DNA of 64,000 bases from Blastomussa wellsi. Its lineage: Eukaryota > Cnidaria > Anthozoa > Scleractinia > Plerogyridae. The notes beneath the pieces are model-generated. The model was not told where the DNA came from. It did not search any database and saw only the letters and a program-made list of their open reading frames with translations. The DNA lies in contig OX393562.1 of assembly GCA_947652115.1 (NCBI GenBank), forward strand, positions 30,854,356 through 30,918,355, given 5' to 3'. How positions within the stretch are numbered: position 1 is the first letter of the stretch; each line of letters opens with the position of its first letter. This document shows positions 1 to 11,299 of the stretch, piece by piece. Both the position numbers and the translations under genes were made by a program.

Positions 1-333
1 ACAGGAGGTTCACATGTGACAAAATTACCCTGGCGAAATAATAAGGTCCATCCACTAAATAAGAATTGCTTGCTATTATTAACTATAAGATCTCTGTACT
101 TAACTTGACAGTTATACGATAATATTATTATTGCACTTTACTGTGTTTTTATAAATATTTAACCATGTACAAACTCCACCTTAAGCACTGTAAATAAAAT
201 AGTTAACAATGAAATATAATCATTTATGAGGCCCAAAAAAAAAAAAAAAAAAAAAAAAAACAAATGAAGCTCAAAAAAGCAAAACCCCTGTAGTGTCAAA
301 AGGCTATTGATACTTTTTAATCATCAACTTCAC

Positions 334-2386
334 CTTGTGGCACAATGAATATTGCAAACTTCCCATTTTTGGCTGATGAATGTTGTAGATCTACAATCGC
401 CATTGAGTAACGAGCATCATTCCTTTGCTTTTGACTTCCTGACGCTAAATACAAGTCCACCATGATGTGCTGTCCAGGACACAGTTTATCTAAAAGGCAT
501 TCATGCAACTTAGAAAAGCAATATGAAAACATGAAATAGTAAACAAAATAACAAAATTATGAAATTAATTAGCTATATTAGCTGTAAAAAATTTTTGCAG
601 GCCCCAAAACAAGTACATGTTTAATTGTTACTTTTTTAAAAATTGCATGTACATGACATTGTTACCTAGTGACTTCTTTGTGACAAAATACTGCTGGATT
701 TCTTGCAAATTACATCGCACATCTGATAAAGAGTTCACTCTTTCAATGTTTTCTGTTCCATCCAGACAAATTTCAATGATTTGTAATGATTGACTTGATG
801 ACCCTGAACACAAAATTAATAAGCATTATTTTGTACACTTGTATACCACATAATTGAATAATGATCCAGCCAGCACTGAACTGTAGTCCAACATGTCAAC
901 CACAGACCTTTTTACAAGAAAATCACATTCCTATATAATTTTTGAAAATAAGGCAAATGTGCTCGGCCACAAAATACAAGGATTTGGATATCAAATAAAA
1001 AATTGAGGGATGTGGCCTAGGTGGGAAAACTGCAATCACGAGTAGTTTTCCATACATTTCGCTATAACTTTTCCTGGCTCTATGGAAAACTAAGAACATG
1101 ATTACAATGAGATTTTCTATCTAATAGTTCCTAATATCCCCCTTAAATTCCCCTACAAACTTTGTATTTTTGGCCCATTTTCAAAATAACAGATTTTACC
1201 ATAAAAAGGGGGTTTATAAGCCACAGCGTACATTGGGGAGAATTTAACAGCTATACATACTAACCTGCAAATTTGGTCTTTGTTAACACAAAACAAAACA
1301 GTGGTAATGGAACTGATTTTCCATCTGATGTTTCTGTGTTCAGTAAATGCACCCTAAAAAACCATCCAGAAAAATAGCCCAGCAGTTTATCCAAGGTGTA
1401 TTCTGATGCAAATGAAAAACAAATATACCGGCCTCCAATTATAAGAAGTCTTTGTATTACTTCAAAGTGTTCTGTGATATTTGAGTCAGTTCTTTGACAA
1501 GATGAACACTCTCTATGTATTCTGTCCAGTTCACCCCTGTCTATCAAAACGTTAAAGCTTTCATCATCAAAATCAGCCTGCCAAAAAGAAAGACAACTGT
1601 GGCTGTAAAATAATTTAAGAACTTTAAAAAATGACCATTACTTCTATCTAGTACCCTCTCCAACACTCCTCGTTATCCACCCTTTTTGGTGTTTTAAATG
1701 TAATATCTTTGTTAGTTTCCACATCTTTAAGCTTATATGGTAGCTGATAAAATTATAAAAATTTGAAAAAGAACTCATCCGGGAGGGATATGGAACCTTA
1801 GAAAGCCGTGGTGTAGGACAAAAATGTGGGGGTGGGACGGGGGTTAATGAACTTTAAGACAAAGACTTGTTTATCTCGAAACTCTAGCCAGATTCGTTCT
1901 TGGCAAGTTTAAACATAAGAGATCAGCCACTGACATAGCTGCCCCCTCAGAAATAACAATTGAAACTCCCCCTCCCACTAAGATTTCCTTGATGCTCAAC
2001 AGGGGGGGAGGTGTAGATAAAAAAATGGAATGGCCCCATTGATCTCTGGTCCTTACTTTCAAGCTATCTCCTAAAACAAAATGCATTTCTGGTCTCTTCC
2101 CCTTGTTTCTTTCCCTCAAACTACAAATGCTACTTTCTGAGCTATCCACGCCAACGACAGAATGATATCCCGCATCATACAAATCTTCAACCAGAGACCC
2201 TCTGCCCCTGTCTGAAGCACAACCAGCAGTCAAAATTCTATCGCTCGTCTTGCAGTACTTCTGGAGGTAAGAACATAGTTCACTATAGCCCCCATAACAG
2301 GAAGGAGAGTCCACGTGTTCACAAAAGAGCTTCTCATGGCGCTGCTTTAGTTCTGAGTTGACAGGGCTACGAAAAACTAAAGCCAT
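334..2386 (-). CDS. METTL13: METTL13-type eEF1A lysine/N-terminal methyltransferase, N-terminal part, partial at left edge
   Basis: The family methylates translation elongation factor eEF1A (N-terminus and a lysine) using S-adenosylmethionine. Four coding exons join in phase: 2386-2057, 1577-1265, 803-666 and 489-334, giving about 312 codons; the next donor (CAAG|GTGAAG) is at 334/333, so the C-terminal methyltransferase half lies off the left edge. Exon 1 carries the family-typical GGYSELCSYLQKY stretch, a modified SAM-binding loop (LTAGCASDRG) and the acidic VVGVDSSE strand. The exon 1/2 join reads DSLK|ADFDDESFNVLIDRGELD, which follows METTL13 closely. Exon 2 contains IGGRYICFSFA and PLPLFCFVLTK; exon 4 contains KFAIFIVPQG. 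I chose ATG 2386 because it has a strong context (AAGATGG); an in-frame ATG at 2398 is also possible. The SAM loop is a few residues longer than in vertebrate members. The family call is confident; the exact exon 4 acceptor is less certain. Confidence 0.87.
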
Positions 2387-3145
2387 CTTCCAATACACAA
2401 TCAGAGCGATACTTACTGTCGTAGTACATGACGGTCCTTTATAGCCTGCTGCTCTATTATAACGAGGGCTCGTAAACTTGTCGAGTCACGCTCCGCAACT
2501 TTCCACTTTCCAGAGAGTGAGAGAAAGAAATGGCAACGAAAGTAGAGGTTTCCATAGAATATTGGTAAGTTACGATGACGTCCTTGTTTCTCCATCGCTG
2601 TAACTTCTCACTAGCCTTCGCAAGAAAATGGAAATAGCGGAGAACTCAAATGATAAATTCGTAAAGATGTAAAAGGAAATTTTCTGACATAACGATTTCT
2701 CTTGAGTAGACATTAAGAACTTTGCACGGAATTGGCCCTTTTAACTTAGGATTTTTAAATAATTGAGGTTTTGTGGGCATTTCCCGAATTTTCGTTTCTG
2801 CATGCTCTTTCGAATTCGTATATCAATCGTGGTCCAATGTTTCAATGTTTAACTGCAGCTGGAGCATTGTTGAGTGAGCTGTGCTCACTCGTGAGATATC
2901 GAGTTGAGCACAAGAAGAGAAATTTCCTATCTCCAAGCACCCATGTATTATTTCATATAGTCATGAGATTTTGGTTCATCTCATTTTCATTTAAGCTTGC
3001 TAGTATTCAGTGAAATGGAAATATTAGTTTGAAATGGCTTGATCTCGTTTTTGTGGCACATGTTGATCAGTGTTACACTTGCTTTGCTATCTCAGTCAAT
3101 TGATGCATGGCCATGAAAAAAATAAAACAAGAGCTTCCAAGTATC

Positions 3146-3681
3146 AGGCCCCATTTATATGGTCTCGGGTACCCGAGACAACCCTCCCTCCCGAGACAAC
3201 TTTACCGAGCGTTTATATGACAAAATTTGTCCCTGGCAGCCGAGTTAAAGTTGACCCTGTTTGATTATTCATAAAGTATTTTAATATTCAACTCACCAGT
3301 TATCCTTCTTTCTTTGAATTTCTTTCGTTTATTCGATCACTGGAGGCCTTGCTGGGTTAAATTCTATTTCTTTAGTGCATTTTTTTGCGTAAAAACCTGA
3401 AATTCGGACGGTACGTGACACTCGGCACGTTCAGAGTTGTCCCGGGTAAGCGAGCCAAAGTGTTTATATGAGAAAAAGTTGTCCCGCCTGCCAGGGTTAC
3501 CCTACCTGCCGAGACGAGACAACTCGCCCACCCGAGTTGTCTCGCCCCCCGAGACAACTCGGGCGGGATCATATAAACGGTCCGTGGAATCTTTCAAAGA
3601 TTTTAGTGAAAAGTTAGCTCGCCCAGGGTAACTCGGGGGGAGGGTTGTCTCGGGTACCCAAGACCATATAAACAGGGCCTT
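3146..3681. mobile_element. MITE with about 45-bp terminal inverted repeats
   Basis: The left end (from 3146, AGGCCCCATTTATATGGTCT) and the right end (to 3681) are inverted copies, both leading into GGGTACCCGAGACAACCCTCC-like sequence. Internal inverted blocks repeat the GAGACAACTCGG motif around 3520-3580. There is no coding potential. It is a non-autonomous DNA transposon by structure; the superfamily is not assigned. Confidence 0.75.
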
Positions 3682-4321
3682 AGAGGTAGATCTAGGGGAG
3701 GGGTGCAGGAGGTGTGCACCTCCCCCCCCCCAAGATGACCTGCGGCTTTCTAATATAAATAGTATTTTGCGAAAAAAGGAAAAAACTGTGTTTTATTGGT
3801 GTTGATGATATTCCTTAGTGGTGTACCCCTCCTGAGGATAATCCTGGATCTGCTCCTGAAATATCCCTTATCTCAGAAAATGTTACAGGTTAAATGTAAA
3901 TAACCAATTAAAATCAGGCCATGTATTTATGTGAAACATTTGGAAACTTGTCCAGACTTGAATTATAAAGAGAATGGCAGCCATTATTGAAAATCAGTAA
4001 AATAATTATGGATATGTTTCAGCTCAATTTTATTGTTGGTTTCACGTTTATTTTTCTTTGTTTCAAACTCATTATGATTTAGAATCTCGTTATAATGCAT
4101 TATAATACCCCCAAACATAGGAAAATATAATTAAATGTATTTAAACTAACGGTAAAATTGAACCATTACAAAGACCATAATGTACAAGAACCATGTACAT
4201 GTATGTACATTTGTATACTTTGTACAGTAGATAGAGATGTTGATACAGGCTGCCGTTTCAAAGCCAATAAGAGCATAGTTACATAAATATAACATAAAAC
4301 TGTTTTGTTTGTTAATTTTAG

Positions 4322-5257
4322 TGGTGGATGAGGATACGCACCTCGCTACTGGGAATTGGCTGACAAAATTAAGGCCAGTGTCCCTGAAGCAAATGTTGTT
4401 GGCAATGTTGGTCGCATATGTAAGTTTAAACACTAATTTGCCATAGGTCAGGGAATGGTTGCGGAAAAATAAAATTCTTGAAGGTCTGTCAGGAAAAAGT
4501 CTGGGAATTGTATTTTGAGTCATCTGACATATTGAGGAAGAGTCAGGGACAACTCAATCTTTCTGGCAACCATGTCAAAATCAATCCTGTGTAGTTTGTA
4601 TACGTGATGACTGAGGTAAATAACTTTGTCACGTCATGTTCTAGAGGGGTTTGCATTTTGCATTAAAAGGGATGGTAGAGGGAAAGAAAGGAGGCTTCAT
4701 GTAATAGTCAGAAATTTTATGGCTGTATTGACACATTGATTTCTTTGTTAAGAAGGGTAACAATTATTTTTTTTAATTTAAATTATTTAATATTTTCTTT
4801 CTCAAAGCCTCATTTGAAGTCACTGTGAATGGGAAACTGATTTTTTCCAAGTTGGAACAAGGAGGTTTTCCTTCCTTTAAAGAGGTAATGATATTATATA
4901 CAAATGATGTACAGTATGTGATAAAATAAATTCCAAATTTGTTGCTATATTGAATTTAAATTATAAGAAATCCTTATAATTAAAGATTATGGAACCAATT
5001 TTCATTTTATTTATTTATATGACTGTTTATTTATTTATTTTTTACGGGGAGGAATTTCAGTCTCTAGGAGTGTATTGTAATAAAACAGGAAGTGAGATTT
5101 TCATTATTTGGATTATTTGTTCCTTCACACATAATACTTTGTTTCATTTTGTTGTTGTTATTTTTAATAGATTGTCAGTGTCGTACATGGTTGTAGCCAA
5201 GGTAAAGAGCCTCGTCAAGTTACAGAGAAAGAAGAATCAGCATGTATTTTGCTTTAA
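4322..5257 (+). CDS. MIEN1/selenoprotein W-family protein with in-frame TGA (predicted Sec) and C-terminal CaaX box; first exon not found
   Basis: Three coding exons join in phase: 4322-4419, 4808-4884 and 5171-5257. The product is a thioredoxin-like SelW/MIEN1 fold. Exon A begins with the last base of a codon and then reads G-G-[TGA]-G-Y-A-P-R-Y-W-E-L-A-D-K-I, so TGA at 4329-4331 falls exactly at the U of the family CxxU/CxxC redox motif. Exon B gives SFEVTVNGKLIFSKLEQGGF, the MIEN1-like core. Exon C ends ESACILL-stop: Cys-Ile-Leu-Leu is a CaaX prenylation box, as in MIEN1 and unlike plain SELENOW. The exon supplying the first motif residue (TG| expected) was not located. A short ATG exon at 2628 (MEIAENSNDKF), divergent from METTL13, is only a guess. 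I could not confirm a SECIS element by eye. Alternatives are a pseudogene with a stop, or a Cys/Sec family member with an unusual start. Confidence 0.8.
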
Positions 5258-5611
5258 TTTTATGCACCACCTCATTCCAGATACATCTCACATCCTCTAA
5301 TAGCTTAATGATATTATACGTTTGCAATTGCCATCTAATTAAAGCCTCTTCCAGACATTTCATGATTTGGGTTTGAGCATGAAGAAAGACAATTGAGCAA
5401 AAAGGCTAAGCAAGGTTTAATTATTTAGTACCTCCTCATTTTTCACTTCTGATTCTTTGCACTGTTTCCCGACTAACCAAGCACGTGAAGACACTACCCA
5501 GATTGATGGTGGGGAGCAACCAAATTGTGACAATGGTACAGCAAGACTGGCATTATTTTCTTTTCCCTCAGTGGCTCACATGTTGTTGCTGTCATGCTTA
5601 TATACCAATGT
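5258..5611 (+). other. Probable 3' UTR/flank of the selenoprotein-like gene
   Basis: No coding sequence seen. ATTAAA-type polyadenylation candidate near 5338. I looked for an ATGA...AA...GA SECIS core and saw no convincing stem here. Confidence 0.35.
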
Positions 5612-5620
5612 TGAATCCTA

Positions 5621-6296
5621 GGGCGCTTTCCATTTGTTAGAACTGACTGGTCGGAAAGAATTGGTCCTCATCGGTCTAAATGGAATGTTCAAAGGCCAGT
5701 TCGCGTAATTACCCACGCGATCCTTGCGTGATATGCATGCAAGACACACAAGAGCTGATGTAGACAATATGGCGGACTTAGCGACTCAAATCTGCAACAT
5801 TCTGCCAACATTTTTCTCAACTTTCTTTCGTTGGAGGAGGAGAATACTTTTGTTATGAACGATGCAGAAGACGAATTTGTGTTTTTTCTTTTCATGTGTA
5901 TTTTTCTCGGTGCAAAATAGCGAGAATTGTGCACTATTTTGAAATCATGGTTCCACGCTACCATTGCGAAATACAATTCGCTTATGAAAACCTTCGTACG
6001 GCACTTCAGGAAAAGCAATTTTCCTCTCCGTCAAAACAATGCACAACATGTTCATGTAGGTATAAATCTATTATACCTACCACAAGTCTGTTATGAACCT
6101 GTCGCCATTTTCCAAGAGTAAAATTCCAGCGCAATATTTCCTCGTAGCACGTCGGACCAGGAGAACTGAGCGGCCCTACTCCATAAGCAGGGCCAGACTG
6201 TCCAGAACCAGTTCTGACAGTTGTCAGAACTCGCGCATACCAATTACGGACAGACCAGTTCGACCGGCCAGTTTTAAAACATGGAAAGTGCCCCTT
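5621..6296. mobile_element. MITE-like element with imperfect TIRs and 10-bp flanking direct repeat
   Basis: The left end GGGCGCTTTCCAT...AACTGACTGGTCGG is mirrored on the right by CCGGCCAGTTTTAAAACATGGAAAGTGCCC. The 10-bp sequence TGAATCCTAG occurs at 5612-5621 and again at 6305-6314, but the right copy is about 10 bp outside the visible TIR, so it is only a candidate target duplication. The interior holds a short frame (MADLATQICNILP from about 5770) that may be a transposase relic; function not assignable. Confidence 0.6.
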
Positions 6297-6319
6297 GTCT
6301 TTCGTGAATCCTAGTCGTT

Positions 6320-8452
6320 CATGTCTCTATTCTGGTGCCAGTTTATTAATGTGAAAGCAAGATGCCCTATGAGAATTCAGGCCAAATAGATGATGTCCTA
6401 TCTGCAGACATGTGTCTAGTGCTTCTGATTGGTTTTTGTTTAGAACTTTCCCAGTTAGAGACAGTATTAATTAAATGGTGCACAAGTAATGATGATGATG
6501 ATGATGATTATATAATTGTGGATTATTTTGGCCCAAGGAATCTATCTTGTATATGTGCTGAGAAACTGGCTCCAAATGTTTCTGTTTACTCACACATTGT
6601 AAGCCTGGAAGGGTCTCTGTCTATATGCAACTGTTTAAATACTGGTAGTTTGGTTTTTGACCTGTTCTTAGCTGGTGTATCTGCACAATTTTGAGCACAA
6701 GATTGTCATAATTATTTAGCAGATAAGTTATTGGATACATGTATATCTTTTGTTGATGCAGAGGTCACGCTGTTGTCATTTTTGTATGATAGTCGCATCA
6801 AAAAATTCTCATAGTAGTAATGATGCTGATTTGATGATCAAAATACAGCAGTATGATAGCAGAAACTTGTGGATACTACATATAAATATTGCACATGGAT
6901 ATTAAAAATCTAGTCACTAAATAAAATGACAATAAAACATACTCAACATAGCAAATAATAGTTGATTGCAAATAAAGTATTCCGATCACGTGTGTGCTAG
7001 TGTCCTCTAAATGTCTTGGGGCTTTATGGCGTTTTATCCTGGGCATAAGGACCTAACCTGCCCCCACCCCTCCCTCCTCCCAAAAAAAAAATCCTTACAT
7101 GTAAAAAAATTAGCTTGAATGAATTTATGGGGTCAAAAGAGGCAAATTTACTCTCGATTTCAAACCAAAAATTAGAATTAAAATGCACAAGATAAAGCTG
7201 GTTCAGTCTTGGAGACCTGACTTGTAGAAAATGGTAGTTTAAGGGAAGAATGACTGTTTAACAAACAGCAACTTATTACAGGATTTAGGCTAAGGGCTAA
7301 TAACTAATAGTTACCAGTATCACCCAACTAGTGGACTTATGCAAATCCTGCATTTTAACTTGATTTTTTAAAATAGAAAATGGATAGGGTAATTTAAAAT
7401 GCTTTATAAATGTTTGAGGAAGTGAAGTGCAAGCACTAGTATCATCTGTTAGTTTGAGATAATTTTAGCCCCATAAAGATCAAGTTATAATGCACTTGGT
7501 ATTCGAGTTGGAGTTTTAGTTGCGTAGTCAGGGGTGGGCCCACAAACTGCAAATATATGCTTTTTCATTGACCTACATGTGTATCTCAATCCCAAGATTT
7601 CATACCAAAGTTATCTAGGAGAAATGCACACACTTATTCAACTTTAAACTTTATTACTTCCATCATGTCGTATCCCATTCACTGCTTTTTTACTAAAACA
7701 AATCCATCAGAAAATGGGGGGGGGGGGGTTCGTTATTCCCTGAAGGCCCCCCGAGCTTTCAAAATTTTATTAATATGGTACTCATGCATTACAGAGTTAC
7801 ATAAGAACTTGGGAATTTTTGAGAATGCTTGACAAGTGCACTTTGCACTTCTCTTAAAATTCCTGGACTCATAACTCAACAATGCACTTGTGCACATTTT
7901 CAATGTTTTTAATATTCTTTCTTATCATGACAGACCCAAGTCAAAAGCTACTACAAAATACAAAGTGAATGAAAAGTAACTTAATTCTAATAACATAAAT
8001 CATTATACAAACAAACTATATTAAACATACAACATAAGAAGCTGCAAAGGCAAGCAAACTTGCTTGTCTTGAATGTTTATACTTTACATTTTAGAACTAC
8101 TTATGACTGCAATCCTTGCTCACTTGTATTACTTAAAAAGAAAGAAAATTTGAGTGTATTATAATGAAGGAAACAGCCTTCATTACAACTGTATATCTAG
8201 CCCCCAGCCACACAGTTATATGCTATCTACATGTGTAACAATGTTACAAAGCCTTCATGTACAAAATGTACATCTAGTCTCAGTCATGATACAGTCACGC
8301 TGTGTACATTGTTACACTGTGCACATGTAACAATGTTGCAAATACTACACATTCTGCCAATACTGTTCCACTATTAAATAATACACGTATGTGTGATATA
8401 TATATCATTAAACACCTTTCACCACTATACCAATGAAAATCAGACAGCTAGA
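6320..8452. other. Intergenic AT-rich stretch with simple repeats
   Basis: No supportable gene. Contains a (GAT)n run at 6489-6509, a G-run near 7718, and at 8220-8350 several interleaved copies of ACATGTGTAACAATGTTAC-like inverted motifs. Probably contains the 3' UTR of the antizyme gene near its right end. Confidence 0.4.
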
Positions 8453-10248
8453 TTACTCAATGGTGTACGCCATAAAGATGAAATGCGAATCATCAGGGCA
8501 TAACTCATGTCCTGGCTTCACTGTCTCAAAACCCAAGAACATGAAGGTGCGCATCAAGCTTGCTGCAAAACGGAATCAAAAGTGCAAAGATGTTACGTTT
8601 TTGAACAATTTGTTATTCAATTATTAAAACTCAGAGCATAAATGCTTAAAGGAGCTTGGTCATGGATGACACAGTTTGAAAAGTTTATCCTAAATTTTTC
8701 AAATTTGTCAATTACAATCCATCTCAATCTTCCTCATTTAAAGCCATCCTTGATTCTTCCTGGTTTATTGGTGCATCTTTGGTGTTTTTCTACCTCAGTA
8801 AACTACTAGTTTAAGGTTTCCTTTGATTTGAAGGCAATTTTATACATTGCCAAAGTTGACTTTATTCATGGTGACTGCTGTGCCCCCTTAAAACGAGGCC
8901 TTAAGCCAGCACAGCAGCATTTCTCGTTTTAAGTAACAAGGAAGTCACTTGACAAGCATTTGATTTAAGGCACACCATTACCTCTGTCTTTCCTATCCTT
9001 TAGCAGGCCAACAAATACATGAGTGCAGTCTAAGTGCTCCTCTGCATACTCAAGCAGTGAAATGAAGCTGTGGAAACAAACAAATAAACAATGTTACATG
9101 TAAATGTTGGTTGGTTGAGTCTATGGGTGCAGAACTGCAGTTAGGATTTGGAGTAATATTCTGTACCCCTTCCATAGCCCTAGTCTCCTGGCAGAAGGTT
9201 AGGGTTCCTTTGTTTTGACTGTACTTCACTAGAGAAGTCGGCTACTTTCTTCCCAAAATTGAAGAAATTTTAGCAACACTGTTTCAAACAGTCTGTTACC
9301 GTACTCAAGCCAGCTGCCTACTTCAAATTAATTTTTTATCGTCTGTTATCCCTACACAGTTATAAATCAAGTGCTTTAAATACCATTCTTTGCCTCCAGG
9401 AGGAATCTGTCCATGTGGTACGTCTACATAGAGCTGCCCATTTTGTAGCACAGCCTTCCACTCTACATCATGTTCACCATTTTTGAGGTGAAAGTTGTAC
9501 AGTAATGACTCAGATGGTAGCTCATCACCTTTCTGCAAAGCTATTTCTGAATCCTGCAACAAACAACCAGATAGACATTAAACTGACAAACATTAGTAAC
9601 CAAAAACAATAACAATAGTTTTGTTGAGGTAGCAGTTACTGTATCTTTATTGAACATAGTTGGTATAGGGAAACATAATTTAACATTTGAAGATGCCAAA
9701 CAAGCTTCAATTCTCTCTTGATCTTGACTAGTAATCAGTACCTTTGTTACTATCAAAAAGAAGGCATGGCAGTTGTGAGAGGCTGTCTCTCATCAACAAG
9801 TCCCACGTTCAAATCTTAGACCTTAGATGTAAGTTTTGTCTTGGTTCTCACCCTCGCTCCGAATTCCTCCATCCAAGAAAAAAGCTAAGAAACCTATTAT
9901 AGTTCCTTCTTCTTTCAGCTACATGTACTGTGTTCTAGGCACATTTTGTGTATTTTGTGTAGTATCGTTTTGCTAAAAAAGCAGAAAATGCCTGGACAGT
10001 GTCCCTTTAATACTTGCACTTGCACTATTGGTGTCTTTAAGACCACGTTGCAATGATGATGATGATTATCAGGTTAATGATAGTGATGTCATAACTTACA
10101 GCAAAAAGCTGGAGAAAGGATATACCATCCTCATCATCATCACCCCCTCCTCCCCCTTCTCCCGAACTTCCTGCCTCGTCATGGCGGACATCAGGTATAC
10201 CAGTCCATCCACTGTCGCAGCTTATAGTTACAATGCACTGCTGGCTCC
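8453..10248 (-). CDS. OAZ: Ornithine decarboxylase antizyme (ORF2 with frameshift-site exon); ORF1 start exon not found
   Basis: Antizyme binds ornithine decarboxylase, blocks it and delivers it to the proteasome, controlling polyamines. Four exons join in phase on the minus strand: 10248-10100, 9553-9384, 9067-8982 and 8562-8453. They encode VEWKAVLQNGQLYVDVPHG, then ECFISLLEYAEEHLDCTHVF, KDRKDRASLMRTFMFLGFE and a terminal PDDSHFIFMAYTIE-stop, following the antizyme ODC-binding domain in order. In the first of these exons one frame reads W-Y-T and then TGA (10193-10191) followed by TGTCC; shifting +1 at this TGA enters the antizyme frame (DVRHDEAGSS...). That matches the known polyamine-stimulated frameshift layout (W-C-S UGA in vertebrates). 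An acidic Gly/Asp stretch follows. The upstream ATG exon of ORF1 could not be identified between 10.25 and 11.2 kb. Confidence 0.9.
10191..10193 (-). promoter_or_regulatory. Predicted +1 programmed frameshift site (ACC TGA TGT) of antizyme
   Basis: The incoming ORF1 frame (…CGA CAG TGG ATG GAC TGG TAT ACC TGA) ends here. Skipping one base gives GAT GTC CGC CAT, the start of the antizyme frame. Position, the preceding Trp codon and the TGA-TG context match known antizyme sites; ACC replaces the usual TCC P-site codon. One caution: the downstream frame is itself open to the exon's 5' edge, so the shift is inferred from family knowledge. Confidence 0.6.
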
Positions 10249-10269
10249 CTGGTGAATTTTAGTAGATAC

Positions 10270-11178
10270 AGTAATTATGCACCTATCAATGTACATCCCA
10301 GGGGGTGGGGGTGCGGGCACAGGTGGGGGATTTGATAGTAGCTATTGTCCTGCAGAGGGGACTTTTAACCGTTTTACTGGAATTTCGAGCCGCATTTTAT
10401 TGACTTTTAGTGACTCTTTTGACCATCTACAATTGCCCTGGCCGGGATTTAGTCTGATGATTAGGTTGGGTTTAAATTAAGCAAACAGCAAGGAAATCAT
10501 TGCTGAAGTGCTAGCGGATAGTTTTGCAGGGTTTACCTTGGTGTAAGAACCTGCGACTTTTTTCTTTGTTTTTGAGCTATTGATTCTGTGTTCTGTATTG
10601 TTTCGAGGTTCTTTGTTGTCTTGTTCGTTCTTTGTTACACGTCACTGGTGAGTTTAACAGGTTCTTACACCGAGAATGAGCCGTTTTTTGACAAGTTCAA
10701 TATCGGATTAAAAGCCGGTAATACATAGCTTATCACTAAGGTGTAGTACAGGTCACACAACAAGCAAAACAAGTGATTAAATTGATACACGCAATGGTGC
10801 GTTTTACATGTAAATTATACCCACAGGGCTGCTTGGCGAATTTCCCTGGATTTTTTTGATTAGGATTGTGGTTTTCCTTCTTCCTGTGCGGCGAAATTGT
10901 TAACAAGTCGCTGCCGAAGCAGACTACTGACAATTGCGGCAACTATAACACGTAAAAAGAAAAAAACACTCCAACAACGACCACAACCAGGTAAACAGTT
11001 CCACTTCGGGAAAATAAACAGGATGCATGCTTTGCGCGCGTCCTGGTGCCCAGGTCTAAATCCCGACTCGTCCGTGGGGGAATCCAAATGATTGGATGGA
11101 GGGAAAAGGGAGTCATAGGGAGGTCCCAGGGGAGTTCCTCAGGGAAATATTTACCACAGCAAGAAACCAATTTCGATA
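10270..11178. other. Upstream flank of antizyme, no assignable gene
   Basis: Probably contains the 5' exon and promoter of antizyme, not resolved. A pair of inverted copies of GGTGTAAGAACCTG lies at about 10540 and 10660, which may mark a small hairpin element. Other frames here lack family features. Confidence 0.35.
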
Positions 11179-11299
11179 TTTTAAAATTCAGCCAAAAACA
11201 ATAGACCTCAGCACGAGGCTGTGGGAATAAACTATAGAGTTTGTGGGGTTTATTCCCAAAAGCCTCGTGCTGAGGTAGTTTTAGGCTGGATTTTAAGTC
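11179..11299. mobile_element. Palindromic mini-MITE (CCTCAGCACGAGGCT core)
   Basis: CCTCAGCACGAGGCT at 11206-11220 and its perfect inverse at 11261-11275, continued inward by GGGAATAAAC/GTTTATTCCC and outward by TAAAATYCAGCC arms. The whole unit is close to a perfect hairpin of about 120 bp. Its GAATAAA core resembles the elements at 25485 and 55488. Confidence 0.75.

Noticed and set aside
2413..3013. Short frames on both strands upstream of METTL13
   Set aside because: No domain or splice chain; likely promoter/5' UTR sequence. The ATG at 2628 was kept only as a guess for the neighbouring gene's first exon.
4989..5300. 103-codon plus-strand frame overlapping the last selenoprotein exon
   Set aside because: It reads intron and the exon in the wrong frame; the conserved protein uses another frame.
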